This document shows positions 47,971 through 56,842 of a stretch of 64,000 nt of DNA, piece by piece. Origin of the DNA: a virus. The translations under genes were made by a program, and so were the position numbers. The notes under the pieces were generated by a model that saw nothing but the letters and a program-made list of their open reading frames with translations, ran no database searches and was not told the DNA's origin. The number at the start of each line of letters is the position of its first letter. Position 1 is the stretch's first letter. The stretch is from positions 1 to 64,000 of IMG/VR virus record IMGVR_UViG_3300018481_000020; one strand, written 5' to 3'.

Positions 47971-49985
47971 CCATTGCGCCGTTCGTCGAGCTCGGGTTCC
48001 ACCCGACTGATCTGCGGCCTGGGGATCTGCCCAAGACCGGGGCATTCCTCGGATCCCCGGCCGAGGCGATGGAGGCCGCGCTGGCCATCGTCCGGGCTCG
48101 GATGGTCGACCAGATGCACGCCGAGATCAAGGGGATCGCACAACCCACTCAAGCCCAGCTGCTGACCATCATGGACCTGGCCTGGCAGGGCATCTTCCCG
48201 GCGTTCCGGAAGGTGTCCGCCCCGATGATGGCCGATGCCTATATCCGGGCATACCGCTCAGCTGATGCCGGTGACGTACCGCTGAGTGTGATCTACGCAC
48301 TGGCTGACAAGCATGCGGAGAAGGTGGGGCTGTACTTCTACGGATCCTCCCGCGAGGCTATGGCCGAGGGGTTCAACACCCTGGTCAACCGGCGATTGCC
48401 GGCCAAGGCTGCTGCTGGGAAGTTGATGGATGCCTGGGGTCTGACTCCACGGCAGGTGCAGGCGTTCATTGCTTCCCAGCAGCTCGATACTCCAGTGAAG
48501 TCGGCGTCCCCATTCGCACTGAAGGCCAGGGCCCGGGCCTACATCGACCGAGCCTTCACCTCCAGGGCCAAGAAGCTGAGTGCTCAGGAGGAGCACAACA
48601 TCGAGGAGCAGGCGAAGCAGTACGCCTGGATGTGGCTCCAGGACAAGGGCCGGCTGTCGAAGAAGGCCCAAAAGATCTGGATCACCGCCAAGGACGAGAA
48701 GGTGTGCAAGGTCTGCGGTCCGCTGAACGGGAAGAAGGTCGGAGTCAATGAGCAGTTCCGCACCCCCAAGGGAGAGTTCTGGACTCCCGGTGTGCACCCG
48801 AACTGCCGCTGCTATATCCGGCTGATCGAGAACCGGTTCTCCAAGTCCGCCTTCGGGATAGTCAGGAAGGACCTGGCCGGCACTGCCCTGGCGGAGTTCA
48901 ACGAGCTGCACCCACGCACGGAGTCAGGTCGGTTCGGTACCAAGGCCCGGACCAAGACCATCGATGTGGATGAGGAGTTCAAGCGGCTGGTGTCCCAGCC
49001 GAGCTTGATCAAGCCGGTACGACACCTCACCTACGCCGATGCCGAGCCTGATCCCGAGATCGACGAGCAGTTCTTCCAGCTGATCTCAGCCCAGCCGAAG
49101 CGGCGGGGGTTCACCTCGGTCTGGGGCAGCCCACTGGAGGTGAAGACCTTCCGGGAGGAGGCAAAAGCACAGATCGCTGATGTCGAGCCGATGATCAACT
49201 TCGCCGCTGACGTGGCGGTAGAACTAAGAGCCAAGTCCAGGCTGGAGACCAAGCCGAAGCAGCGGATGAAGACTCCGACCATCCCTGTCGGGCAGCCGGC
49301 GTTCGCCGTGATCCAGAACGAACTACTTGGAGACGGAGAGATCGACCGGATCCGTTTCAACCACGGCGTCACCTTCCATACCGACGCGATCGGCGCGGCC
49401 CAGGAGGCTGGCGAGCTGAAGAAGGAAATCGTCGATCGCAAGGTGGACGACATGATCGACCAGCTCGCTAAGGATCGTGGGCGGACGGTCAAGATGGAGG
49501 ACCCGAAGACCGGGGAGATGCTCTACGCCAAGATGAGGCCCAAGGACATCGAGGCGATTGCTGACTGGTACGGGCGGAGCGCTACCTCGCATCACCACGA
49601 TGACTTCGATCCTGAAGACCTGGAAGATGAAGGTGCTCAGCTCGACTGGGGGGACCGGGAGGGGACTGTGGTCACTTGGTACAACGAGAAGGGCGAGGCC
49701 TGGGGAACAGACCAGATGTCCTATCGCCATCTAGGTCACACTTACTTTGCGCAACGATCCTCGGACTACGAGGTCTATGTGGCCGGGATTGACCAGATTG
49801 CGACTGATAGTGAAGTGAACGACATCAGCGGTAGCGCGAACAGCAGGCACCGGGAGTTCAGTGTCGATGGCGACTACGTGCTCCGCCCGGAGACAGTGAA
49901 GCGGACCAAGGCTGATCACTTCTACGACGCCACCAGCTTCATGATGGACCCGGAGGGATCCGTGGAACTGCCCAAGGACGAGTAG
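47967..49985 (+). CDS. MuF-like minor capsid protein, 672 aa
   Basis: The SPP1 gp7/Mu F fold is shown by WITAKDEKVCKVCGPLNGK near residues 238-256 and HPNCRCYIR near 277-285, a Cys-His set typical of the family. It contains SAFGIVRKD near 292 and LHPRTESGRFGTK near 311. The remaining 350 residues are unrecognised and acidic toward the end. It probably assists portal assembly or is ejected. GTG start, 4-base overlap. Confidence 0.78.
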   Translation: MTIAPFVELGFHPTDLRPGDLPKTGAFLGSPAEAMEAALAIVRARMVDQMHAEIKGIAQPTQAQLLTIMDLAWQGIFPAFRKVSAPMMADAYIRAYRSADAGDVPLSVIYALADKHAEKVGLYFYGSSREAMAEGFNTLVNRRLPAKAAAGKLMDAWGLTPRQVQAFIASQQLDTPVKSASPFALKARARAYIDRAFTSRAKKLSAQEEHNIEEQAKQYAWMWLQDKGRLSKKAQKIWITAKDEKVCKVCGPLNGKKVGVNEQFRTPKGEFWTPGVHPNCRCYIRLIENRFSKSAFGIVRKDLAGTALAEFNELHPRTESGRFGTKARTKTIDVDEEFKRLVSQPSLIKPVRHLTYADAEPDPEIDEQFFQLISAQPKRRGFTSVWGSPLEVKTFREEAKAQIADVEPMINFAADVAVELRAKSRLETKPKQRMKTPTIPVGQPAFAVIQNELLGDGEIDRIRFNHGVTFHTDAIGAAQEAGELKKEIVDRKVDDMIDQLAKDRGRTVKMEDPKTGEMLYAKMRPKDIEAIADWYGRSATSHHHDDFDPEDLEDEGAQLDWGDREGTVVTWYNEKGEAWGTDQMSYRHLGHTYFAQRSSDYEVYVAGIDQIATDSEVNDISGSANSRHREFSVDGDYVLRPETVKRTKADHFYDATSFMMDPEGSVELPKDE

Positions 49986-50007
49986 CGCAGATGAGGACGA
50001 TGGAGCT

Positions 50008-51048
50008 ATGAGCACAGTGCATGAGCTGCTGGCCACCGACGACACGTTCCGTGAGGTGGCTGATCTGCTGTTCGGTGGGGGCGGGGACCAGCTGATCAGC
50101 AAGATGAACCCGGCCCAGTCCGATGTGGGTTCCCATGGCGGGATGTCGGATCAGAAGAAGCGGAAGATCACCGCCGGCCTGAGCGCAGTAGGTGCGGCTG
50201 CTGGTGGTGCTGGTCTGGCGCTCGGGGGACACAACGTCAGGCGTGGCTACAAGACCGCTCGTGGCCTGCAGAAGGCCGGCCAACTCGCTGGTGGGAAGAA
50301 GAAGGCACTCAAGACTGCCGTCAGTCACGAGAAGCTGGCCACTGGACTGGTTCCACTGGAGATAGCTGGTCTGACCGGTGAGATCGCGGCCACCAAGATC
50401 CTGCACGGGGACACCAAGAAGAAGCAAGGCTCATTGGTCAAGAAGAACCTGGGTGAACTGCTCAACAACGCTTCAGACAAGGCACCGAGCAAGCGGAACG
50501 CTACCAAGGCTGTACTGGACCCGAACAAGCGGCGCAAGGGTCTGGAGTACACCAAGAAGACCGGAGGCGCGCTGCGCCGACTGCCGGACAAGGTGAAGAC
50601 CACCAACGAGGTGAAGAAGTCAGAATCGCCCACAGACCAGGTCGAGGTGGTCTGGGAGGGCGAGATCGCCAAGGCGGACTCCGACAAGCAGCAACTCTTC
50701 GGCTGGGCCTCGGTGATCGAGGTCAACGGCGAGCCGGTGGTGGACCTGCAGGGTGACTACATCTCCGCCGATGAGATGGAGAAGGCCGCCTACTCCTATG
50801 TGCAGAAGTCTCGCAAGGGCGGGGACATGCACCTGCGTGATGAGTGGGAGCCGATCCAGAAGTCGGAGATGATCGAGAGCTTCATCGTCACACCCGAGAA
50901 GCGTGAGGCCATGGGTCTGCCGGAATCGGTGCCCACCGGCTGGTGGGTGGGGTTCAAGGTCAACGACCCCGATGTCTGGTCCAAGGTGAAGTCGGGCGAG
51001 CGGACCGGGTTCTCGATCCACGGGCAGGGTCGGCGCACGCCGGCGTGA
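50008..51048 (+). CDS. XkdF-like capsid maturation protease with N-terminal membrane-like domain, 346 aa
   Basis: Residues about 227-346 match XkdF-type (S78-like) prohead proteases: GWASVIEVNGEPVVDLQGDY, then MHLRDEW with a candidate His, then MIESFIVTP and TGFSIHGQG with candidate Ser. The first 225 residues carry a Gly/Ala hydrophobic stretch (AGLSAVGAAAGGAGLALGG, near 54-72) and many Lys. The family cleaves scaffold and shell during maturation. Confidence 0.72.
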   Translation: MSTVHELLATDDTFREVADLLFGGGGDQLISKMNPAQSDVGSHGGMSDQKKRKITAGLSAVGAAAGGAGLALGGHNVRRGYKTARGLQKAGQLAGGKKKALKTAVSHEKLATGLVPLEIAGLTGEIAATKILHGDTKKKQGSLVKKNLGELLNNASDKAPSKRNATKAVLDPNKRRKGLEYTKKTGGALRRLPDKVKTTNEVKKSESPTDQVEVVWEGEIAKADSDKQQLFGWASVIEVNGEPVVDLQGDYISADEMEKAAYSYVQKSRKGGDMHLRDEWEPIQKSEMIESFIVTPEKREAMGLPESVPTGWWVGFKVNDPDVWSKVKSGERTGFSIHGQGRRTPA

Positions 51049-51052
51049 TCCG

Positions 51053-52369
51053 ATGATCAGCGCATTCGGCGTGGACCACGGGGGCGAGGTCTCGAAACTG
51101 GACGACCAGCAGAAGAAGCAAGCCGCTGCCGGTACCGCCGTAGGAGTCGGTGGGGCTGCGGCTGCCTCCCAGGTCCGGGTGCCCGAGCACTCGCACTACA
51201 ACAAGAAGACCCGGGCCTACCTGCACACACTGCCAGCTGGGGTGCACGAGGTGGACACCGCGATGCTGGGCAAGCGCCCCCGCAAGCTCGGAGCCAGGAA
51301 GCAGCAGACTCCGTACGTGGCCGCGATGGCTCAGGAACGTCCCGCGCCTTACTCGCCGGTGCCGATCACTCGATACAAAGGTGACAAGGGCGTCATCCAG
51401 CGTGACAACGCCCACTCGGTGATGGCAAACGCGATGAAGGGCAGGAAGACCACCATCAAGATCGAGGACTCTCCGCATCACCGTCCGGTTCGTCCCGCTG
51501 GTGAGGAAGCGGTCCGTCGACTCCAGGGCAGGTACCAGCAGCGCCGGCTGAGGCAGAACACGAATCTGTCTGAGAAGAAGATCAACCAGCACGTGAAGGC
51601 ATACAAGCCAAGCTCGCGGAAGGCCAACACCACTAAGCGCCCGCACGGTGTGATCGAGGATCAGATCAAGTCCAGTCGGCACAAGTACGGGGCCAAGGTG
51701 GCCTTGGGTCTGATTCGCAAGGATCAGCGACGCCGAGACACGGCCGCTGGAGCTGCCGGGGTGGCGGGCGGAGGCGTACTGGCCACCACCCCGGTTCGGC
51801 GCTCGGGAGCCAAGGTGAAGATCCACGAGACCAAGTCGGGACCAAGGATCAGGTCAGCCGAGGCCAAGAAGATCGTCAGTCCCGGCTACCGGCCAGGCAA
51901 CCGACGGGCCATCCAGGGGATGGCACACAAGCTGCCGAAGAACGCTCAGGGCCCAACCAAGGTGATCAGATACAAGGGCGGCCAGGTGATCCCCTGGGAC
52001 GGCAACCACCGTGCCACCGCACGGATCGCGCGCGGGGACAAGTCCATCCCGGTCAAGGTGATCGAGGGTGGTGAGCGGCCAGCAGTCAGCGTCACCCGAA
52101 ATGCCATCCATGTGGGACAACAGCGGGTGCACCAGCGTCGGATGAACCGTGGGGACTTCACATCTCTGGGCAAGCCGAGCAAGCCAGGCAAGGCCTACCA
52201 CGCCATCGCCAACGCCTCTCCGACTCGATCCGGCCGCAAGGAGCTGACCACCGTCCGAGCTGCCTCCGGTCCGACCAAGGCAGCGCTGCGTACCAAGCAA
52301 GGTGCGACAGTTACCGCAGGAGCAGCTCTCCTGGGAACTGCTCACCACCTGAACCGGAAGAAGGACTGA
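51053..52369 (+). CDS. SAFG-tagged protein with ParB/sulfiredoxin-like motif, 438 aa
   Basis: MISAFGVDHGGEVSK opens the protein. WDGNHRATARIARGDKSIPV near residue 315 matches the ParB/Srx (D/N)G(N/Q)HR box. ITRYKGDKGVIQRDNAHS near 102 may be a decayed copy. Gly/Ala stretches lie near 27-40, 225-240 and 418-430, the last followed by HHLNRKKD. Its basic character suggests DNA binding. Its place between protease and scaffold suggests a packaged role. Confidence 0.65.
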   Translation: MISAFGVDHGGEVSKLDDQQKKQAAAGTAVGVGGAAAASQVRVPEHSHYNKKTRAYLHTLPAGVHEVDTAMLGKRPRKLGARKQQTPYVAAMAQERPAPYSPVPITRYKGDKGVIQRDNAHSVMANAMKGRKTTIKIEDSPHHRPVRPAGEEAVRRLQGRYQQRRLRQNTNLSEKKINQHVKAYKPSSRKANTTKRPHGVIEDQIKSSRHKYGAKVALGLIRKDQRRRDTAAGAAGVAGGGVLATTPVRRSGAKVKIHETKSGPRIRSAEAKKIVSPGYRPGNRRAIQGMAHKLPKNAQGPTKVIRYKGGQVIPWDGNHRATARIARGDKSIPVKVIEGGERPAVSVTRNAIHVGQQRVHQRRMNRGDFTSLGKPSKPGKAYHAIANASPTRSGRKELTTVRAASGPTKAALRTKQGATVTAGAALLGTAHHLNRKKD

Positions 52370-52370
52370 G

Positions 52371-53261
52371 ATGGCGCGAGCAATGAGCGACACCGAGATC
52401 AGGCATCGCAAGAAGCTCCAGGCCGGGGCCTCCCAGGCTGGCGGCGTGCTCGGACTGACTGCGCTCGGCGGCACCATGGTGGCCAGCAGGGGCGGTCGGA
52501 ACACCCTGCGCAAGATCCCACAGCTGAAGTCGCGACTGGCTGCCCCGCCGCCCAAGGACCCGAACCGGGACCGGATCAAGGGCGCGGTCACCCCAGTGCT
52601 GGCCACCGGGGCTGGTATCGGTGGAGCCTCGGCGTTCAACTTCGCCTCCTATACCCGCGCGGAGTCCAAGAAGCGACAGAAGCCAGCGGTGGTCGGCCAA
52701 CCACCGTCACGGATCAAGAAGAGAGAGGACGAGCCGATGGAGATGGGCTACTACGGTGAGGTCGGCCGTCCCGTCCGACTCACCGAGATCGAGGTGCCAG
52801 TCAGCAAGGCCTGGCAGCCATCGGCCGGGAACTTCGACTCCGAGACCGCTCGGAAGAAGCGGACCAAGGGATACCAGGGCGCTGCCCTGGTCGGGGCGGG
52901 TGCCGGTGGTGCCTATGCCGGACATCACGGGATGAAGGCCGCACACGCGGCTGGCAAGATCAAGCCAGTCTCGATGGGCCTCATGGAGACCAGGACGGTT
53001 GACGCCCATGGGACCACCCGCCGGGTGCCGAAGGTGGCCGGCAGAAGGGGTTCCAAGAAGGCGCACGTGATCGAGGAGAAGGCGATCCCGACGAAGGCGC
53101 TGAAGGCTGCTGGCAAGCATGGTGGTCGAACTGCCCTTGGAGTGGGTGCGGTGGCCGCTGCTGCCGGCACTCATCGGGCGCTGAAGCGCAAGGAGAAGGG
53201 CTCCTGGCAGCCATATGCGAAGCGTGACTCGGCCAGCGCGTTCGGAATCAACCACGCATGA
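52371..53261 (+). CDS. basic protein with several Gly/Ala membrane-like segments and C-terminal SAFG tag, 296 aa
   Basis: Hydrophobic Gly/Ala segments occur near residues 18-40, 72-95, 165-180 and 250-268, separated by Lys/Arg-rich loops. The last residues are SASAFGINHA, a C-terminal form of the tag. No enzyme motif is visible. It could be a multi-pass membrane-inserting virion protein. ATG 52371 follows the upstream stop by one base. Confidence 0.6.
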   Translation: MARAMSDTEIRHRKKLQAGASQAGGVLGLTALGGTMVASRGGRNTLRKIPQLKSRLAAPPPKDPNRDRIKGAVTPVLATGAGIGGASAFNFASYTRAESKKRQKPAVVGQPPSRIKKREDEPMEMGYYGEVGRPVRLTEIEVPVSKAWQPSAGNFDSETARKKRTKGYQGAALVGAGAGGAYAGHHGMKAAHAAGKIKPVSMGLMETRTVDAHGTTRRVPKVAGRRGSKKAHVIEEKAIPTKALKAAGKHGGRTALGVGAVAAAAGTHRALKRKEKGSWQPYAKRDSASAFGINHA

Positions 53262-53301
53262 GTGGACAGCACCGTGAGACTGAGAACTAGAGGTAGATGA
53301 A

Positions 53302-54132
53302 ATGCCACGTCCAAGGATGAACTTGACCGACATGGATATCGATGAGATCTCCACGGTCGACAAGGCAGCGAACCAGCTCTCGCGGTTCGTCATCGCGAAG
53401 AGGGCTCCCGAGGAGGATGAGATGCCCAAGCTTTTCAACCAGGAGGGACAGCCCCTCGATGAGCAGGACCTTGAGTTCGGTGATGTTGTGTTCGACGACC
53501 AGGGCAATGCCTATGAGTACGTCGAAGACGGCGACACCGAAGAGTACGAAGTGCACGAAGAAGAGTCTCAGCCAGAGCTTGCCGGAGTCGGCAAGCGGGC
53601 ACCGGAACAGTCCGCCTTCTTCGAGAACAAGCCTCAGCAGGGCTCGTTCACTGCATCGGTGATGGAGGAGCTCTCCAAGGCGTTCTCCGATGAGGATCGC
53701 GACCAGGTGATCGCCAAGGCGCTGGGTCGGGTCGAGCAGATCGAGTCCCAGTTCAGTGAGGTCGCCAAGGCGGCCCAGGCTGAGCGCGACCTTCGGCTCA
53801 CTCGGGAGTACATCTCCAAGGCCGCCGAGTACAACCTCCCGGTCGACGCAGCTGAGCTTGGTCCGGTGCTCTACCGGATGGCCGAGCAGATGAGCTATGA
53901 CGACTGCTCGGTGATCGCCAAGTGCCTGGAGACGGCCGGCGAGATCATCTACGAAGAGGTCGGCTACCAGGGTGGCGGCGACAACGCCGATGTCTACTCC
54001 CAGGTCGCGCAGCACGCCTACGACACATTCGGCAAGGCCGAGGACTTCACTGAGGTCACGGCCATCAACAAGGTGTTCGACGACAACCCGGATGCCTACG
54101 ACGAGTACCTGGCCGCGCAGCGGAACCAGTAG
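53302..54132 (+). CDS. scaffolding protein, 276 aa
   Basis: The N-terminus (DIDEISTVDKAANQ) is the terminal motif of XkdF-type proteases, suggesting that this gene was once continuous with a protease. Most of the rest is acidic and helical (VMEELSKAFSDEDRDQVIAKAL, then VEQIESQFSEVAKAAQAE), as expected for a capsid scaffold. It lies before decoration and capsid genes, the standard order. AGAGGTAGATG lies just upstream of the ATG. Confidence 0.8.
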   Translation: MPRPRMNLTDMDIDEISTVDKAANQLSRFVIAKRAPEEDEMPKLFNQEGQPLDEQDLEFGDVVFDDQGNAYEYVEDGDTEEYEVHEEESQPELAGVGKRAPEQSAFFENKPQQGSFTASVMEELSKAFSDEDRDQVIAKALGRVEQIESQFSEVAKAAQAERDLRLTREYISKAAEYNLPVDAAELGPVLYRMAEQMSYDDCSVIAKCLETAGEIIYEEVGYQGGGDNADVYSQVAQHAYDTFGKAEDFTEVTAINKVFDDNPDAYDEYLAAQRNQ

Positions 54133-54150
54133 GAAAGGTAGGGAAGCTCG

Positions 54151-54555
54151 ATGGCATACGAAGAGAGCCTCAGATCCATCACGCTGAACGCGGATGCGTC
54201 TCTGGGCATCTACACGGGCGTGCCGGGCCAGCCGGGCTCCCCCGATCCTCACGGAGCGAAGCAGTATCACTTCGTGAAGGTGACTGGGGTCCACCAGGTA
54301 GGTCTCGCCGACGCTGCCGCCACTACGGTGGTCGGGGTGCTGCAGAACAAGCCTCAAGGTCCAGGCCAGGCTGCCACGGTCGGCTACCACGGAGTGACCA
54401 AGGTCGTCTCCGACGTGGCGCTCACCGCTGGTGACCCGATCAAGGTCAGTGCCGATGGCCAAGCCGCGAAGACCGGAGCTGGTCCCACTGTCGGGATCGC
54501 GCTCAACACCACTGCTACCGCTGGAGAACTCGCCGTTGTTCTCCTGACGATCTGA
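54151..54555 (+). CDS. capsid decoration protein (DUF2190-like), 134 aa
   Basis: The compact, strand-rich and neutral sequence (VVGVLQNKPQGPGQAATVGY, then GDPIKVSADGQA) matches small head-stabilising proteins of DUF2190 type. It sits between scaffold and major capsid genes, as usual. It probably trimerises on the shell. Confidence 0.75.
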   Translation: MAYEESLRSITLNADASLGIYTGVPGQPGSPDPHGAKQYHFVKVTGVHQVGLADAAATTVVGVLQNKPQGPGQAATVGYHGVTKVVSDVALTAGDPIKVSADGQAAKTGAGPTVGIALNTTATAGELAVVLLTI

Positions 54556-54568
54556 GAGGAGTCAAGAC

Positions 54569-55567
54569 ATGCCGAACCCCACTCAGAGCGATCTCCACGT
54601 CAACGTTCCGCTGACCAACGTCAGCGTCGCGTACATGCAGGACAAGGCGACGTTCATCGCGGACAAGGTGTTCCCGAGAGTTCCGGTCAACAAGCAGAGC
54701 GACCTGTACTGGAAGTACTCGAAGTCCGATTGGCGTCGTACCGACGCGCAGAAGCGTGCGCCCGGTACCGAGACTGCTGGTGTTGGCTGGAAGGTCGACA
54801 CGGGGCAGTACTTCGCCGAGGTCTGGGGTGTCCACAAGGACATCGACGACCAGGTGCGGGCCAACGCCGACAGCAACTGGCGGCTGGACTCGGACGCCAC
54901 CACCTTCGTCACGAACCAGCTCCTGCTGCGCCGTGACCTGGACTGGAACGACAAGTTCTTCAAGACCGGCCAGTGGGGTACCGACCTCGCCGGAGTCACC
55001 GGGACTGTAGGTGCTGGTCAGTTCCTGCAGTGGAGCGACCCGAACTCAGACCCGATCGTGCAGTTCTCGGACTTGCAGACCAACTTCGTGGAGCAGTCTG
55101 GTCGCAAGGCCAACACGATGGTCCTCGGAGCGCGAGCGATCACCCAGCTGAAGAACCACCCGGACATCATTGACCGGATCAAGTACACCCAGCGTGGTGT
55201 GGTGACCACCGATCTGCTCGCCAGCCTGTTCGATGTCGAGCGGATCCTGGTCAGCTACGCGACGGTGACCGACGTGGCCGAGATCAACGACGCCAAGGCT
55301 CAGGACGCTGCGGCGACGTACCGGTTCATGTCCAACTCCAAGTCGGCGCTGCTCTGCTACACCCCGAGCTCGCCGTCGCTGATGACGCCGGCCGCTGGCT
55401 ATTGCTTCACCTGGAACGGATACCTGGCTGGCAACAAGTTCGGGATCCGGATCAAGAACTTCCGGATGGAGCCGATCGCTGCGGACCGCATCGAGGGAGA
55501 AATGACCTACGACATGCGCGTCGTGGCGCGGGACATGGGCATCTTCCTGTCCAACGCTGTGGCCTGA
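54569..55567 (+). CDS. major capsid protein, 332 aa
   Basis: Length, position and features such as DKVFPRVPVNKQSDLYWKY near residue 34, GWKVDTGQYFAEVWGVHKDI near 71 and DVERILVSYATVTDVAEIND near 221 fit HK97-fold shell proteins of actinophages. It lies 13 bases after the decoration gene. A terminator follows, as is common after the most abundant virion protein. Confidence 0.88.
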   Translation: MPNPTQSDLHVNVPLTNVSVAYMQDKATFIADKVFPRVPVNKQSDLYWKYSKSDWRRTDAQKRAPGTETAGVGWKVDTGQYFAEVWGVHKDIDDQVRANADSNWRLDSDATTFVTNQLLLRRDLDWNDKFFKTGQWGTDLAGVTGTVGAGQFLQWSDPNSDPIVQFSDLQTNFVEQSGRKANTMVLGARAITQLKNHPDIIDRIKYTQRGVVTTDLLASLFDVERILVSYATVTDVAEINDAKAQDAAATYRFMSNSKSALLCYTPSSPSLMTPAAGYCFTWNGYLAGNKFGIRIKNFRMEPIAADRIEGEMTYDMRVVARDMGIFLSNAVA

Positions 55568-55582
55568 TCACACGATCTGAGG

Positions 55583-55616
55583 TGGGCTGTGGGTTAACCT
55601 CCTGCAGCCCATCTTT
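55583..55616 (+). terminator. terminator after the major capsid gene
   Basis: TGGGCTG (55583-55589) and CAGCCCA (55605-55611) form a stem with GTTAAC in the loop, followed by TCTTTC. It would reduce transcription into the connector genes while leaving capsid mRNA abundant. Confidence 0.7.
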
Positions 55617-55631
55617 CAATAGGAGCCAAGG

Positions 55632-55964
55632 ATGGAATCAGCGTTCGGTGTAGACCACGGAGAGATCTCCACGACGACAGTCTCCAAGTTCGCATCCACT
55701 CTCGTTGCTGGTGGCGCTGGTGGTGTTGCTGGATCCAAGCGAGCCAAGAAGAAGTACAAGAGTCAGGCGGCAACTTCGGGAATGCTGCGTACTGCAGGTG
55801 GCGAGCTCGCTGGCCAGACGGTTGGCGGTCTAGCTGGATTGGCTGCTGCTCGGGGTCGGCCAACTGGGATCCTGGCTGGCGGCGCAGCTGGCAGTGTCGG
55901 GGGCGGCGTCCTCGGCAACGCATCAGCACGCGGGAAGGCCAAGCGCGAGGGGTGGACGAAGTAG
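55632..55964 (+). CDS. SAFG-tagged Gly/Ala-rich membrane-like protein, 110 aa
   Basis: It begins MESAFGVDHGEISTTTVSK. Two Gly/Ala-rich hydrophobic parts (near residues 22-35 and 60-98) surround a Lys-rich segment (KRAKKKYK). The tail is basic. The composition fits a glycine-zipper membrane hairpin. AGGAG precedes the ATG. Confidence 0.65.
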   Translation: MESAFGVDHGEISTTTVSKFASTLVAGGAGGVAGSKRAKKKYKSQAATSGMLRTAGGELAGQTVGGLAGLAAARGRPTGILAGGAAGSVGGGVLGNASARGKAKREGWTK

Positions 55965-56489
55965 ATGCCCAGTCAACTGCTCGCCAACGACAAGATCTCC
56001 TTCGTGGTCTGCAAGCCGTTCACCTCGCGCGGCAAGGACTACCAGACAGGTGACGACTTCCCGCAGGAGGAAGCCCGAGACATCGAGGTGTTCGTCCGAG
56101 CCCGGTTCGTGATCCCGGTGGTCGACGACATCGAGGACAAGAAGTTCATCCGGCACTGGCACAAGGAGATCCGCCCCAAGGACGAGGTGCTGGCCCGGCT
56201 GTTCCATGACCGGGTCCAGCTGCGGATGCACCACGAGCCGGACTCCGAAGAGGTGGTCAGCATCGAGAAGCTGGTCCGTCCGAACTCTCCGGACGTGCCA
56301 GACGACGATGGTCAGCCCGAGCTGCCCTTCGATGAGCCCGCCGTGGCGGCCCACAAGGACCAGTACGACCCCAGCTACCACACGGTGGTCGAGGTCAACG
56401 AGTACCTGGCTGTCCATCCAGAGGAGCGAGAGCGCATTCTCGAAGATGAGCGCGGCGGCAAGAACCGCAAGGGAATCTTGGAGGTGTGA
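55965..56489 (+). CDS. head-tail connector-region protein, 174 aa
   Basis: The C-terminal segment (TVVEVNEYLAVHPEERERIL) is a motif I recall after major capsid genes in actinophages (TVxEVxxYxxxxPxRxxxxL). The central part is acidic. It may be a connector or minor head protein. Its ATG directly follows the preceding stop. Confidence 0.65.
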   Translation: MPSQLLANDKISFVVCKPFTSRGKDYQTGDDFPQEEARDIEVFVRARFVIPVVDDIEDKKFIRHWHKEIRPKDEVLARLFHDRVQLRMHHEPDSEEVVSIEKLVRPNSPDVPDDDGQPELPFDEPAVAAHKDQYDPSYHTVVEVNEYLAVHPEERERILEDERGGKNRKGILEV

Positions 56490-56842
56490 TGACGACCAGT
56501 GCATTCGGAGTCGACCACGGCTTCGAGGATGTTGAGAAGGCTTTCGGCATGGGCGGCGGTGGCGCGTTGGGCGGTGGCCTGCGCAAGCTCGGTCAGAACA
56601 TCGGGATGGGCGCGCGCAAGGGTGCGGCCGGAGCCGGCAAGATGGCCCGGCCCAACGTCGGTGCGGGCGGGGCTCGTGGAGTTCTGGGTAGGGGCCAGGT
56701 TCAGGCCGGTCGTGGTCTGAAGCAGGCTAGTAACTTCGCCATGAAGCGGCCCGGACTCACTGGCGGGCTCGCCGCCGGCGGTACAGCTGGTGCCGTCGGT
56801 GGCGGTGGGTACGCCATGGGGAACCGCCGTAGGCAGTACTGA
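56489..56842 (+). CDS. SAFG-tagged Gly-rich small protein, 117 aa
   Basis: After MTTSAFGVDHG come VEKAFGMGGGGALGGG, a Gly/Arg-rich middle, and a final Gly/Ala hydrophobic stretch (GLAAGGTAGAVGGGGYAM) with a basic NRRRQY end. ATG 56489 overlaps the upstream stop (TGATG) and is preferred over GTG 56486. It is likely membrane-inserting. Confidence 0.65.
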   Translation: MTTSAFGVDHGFEDVEKAFGMGGGGALGGGLRKLGQNIGMGARKGAAGAGKMARPNVGAGGARGVLGRGQVQAGRGLKQASNFAMKRPGLTGGLAAGGTAGAVGGGGYAMGNRRRQY

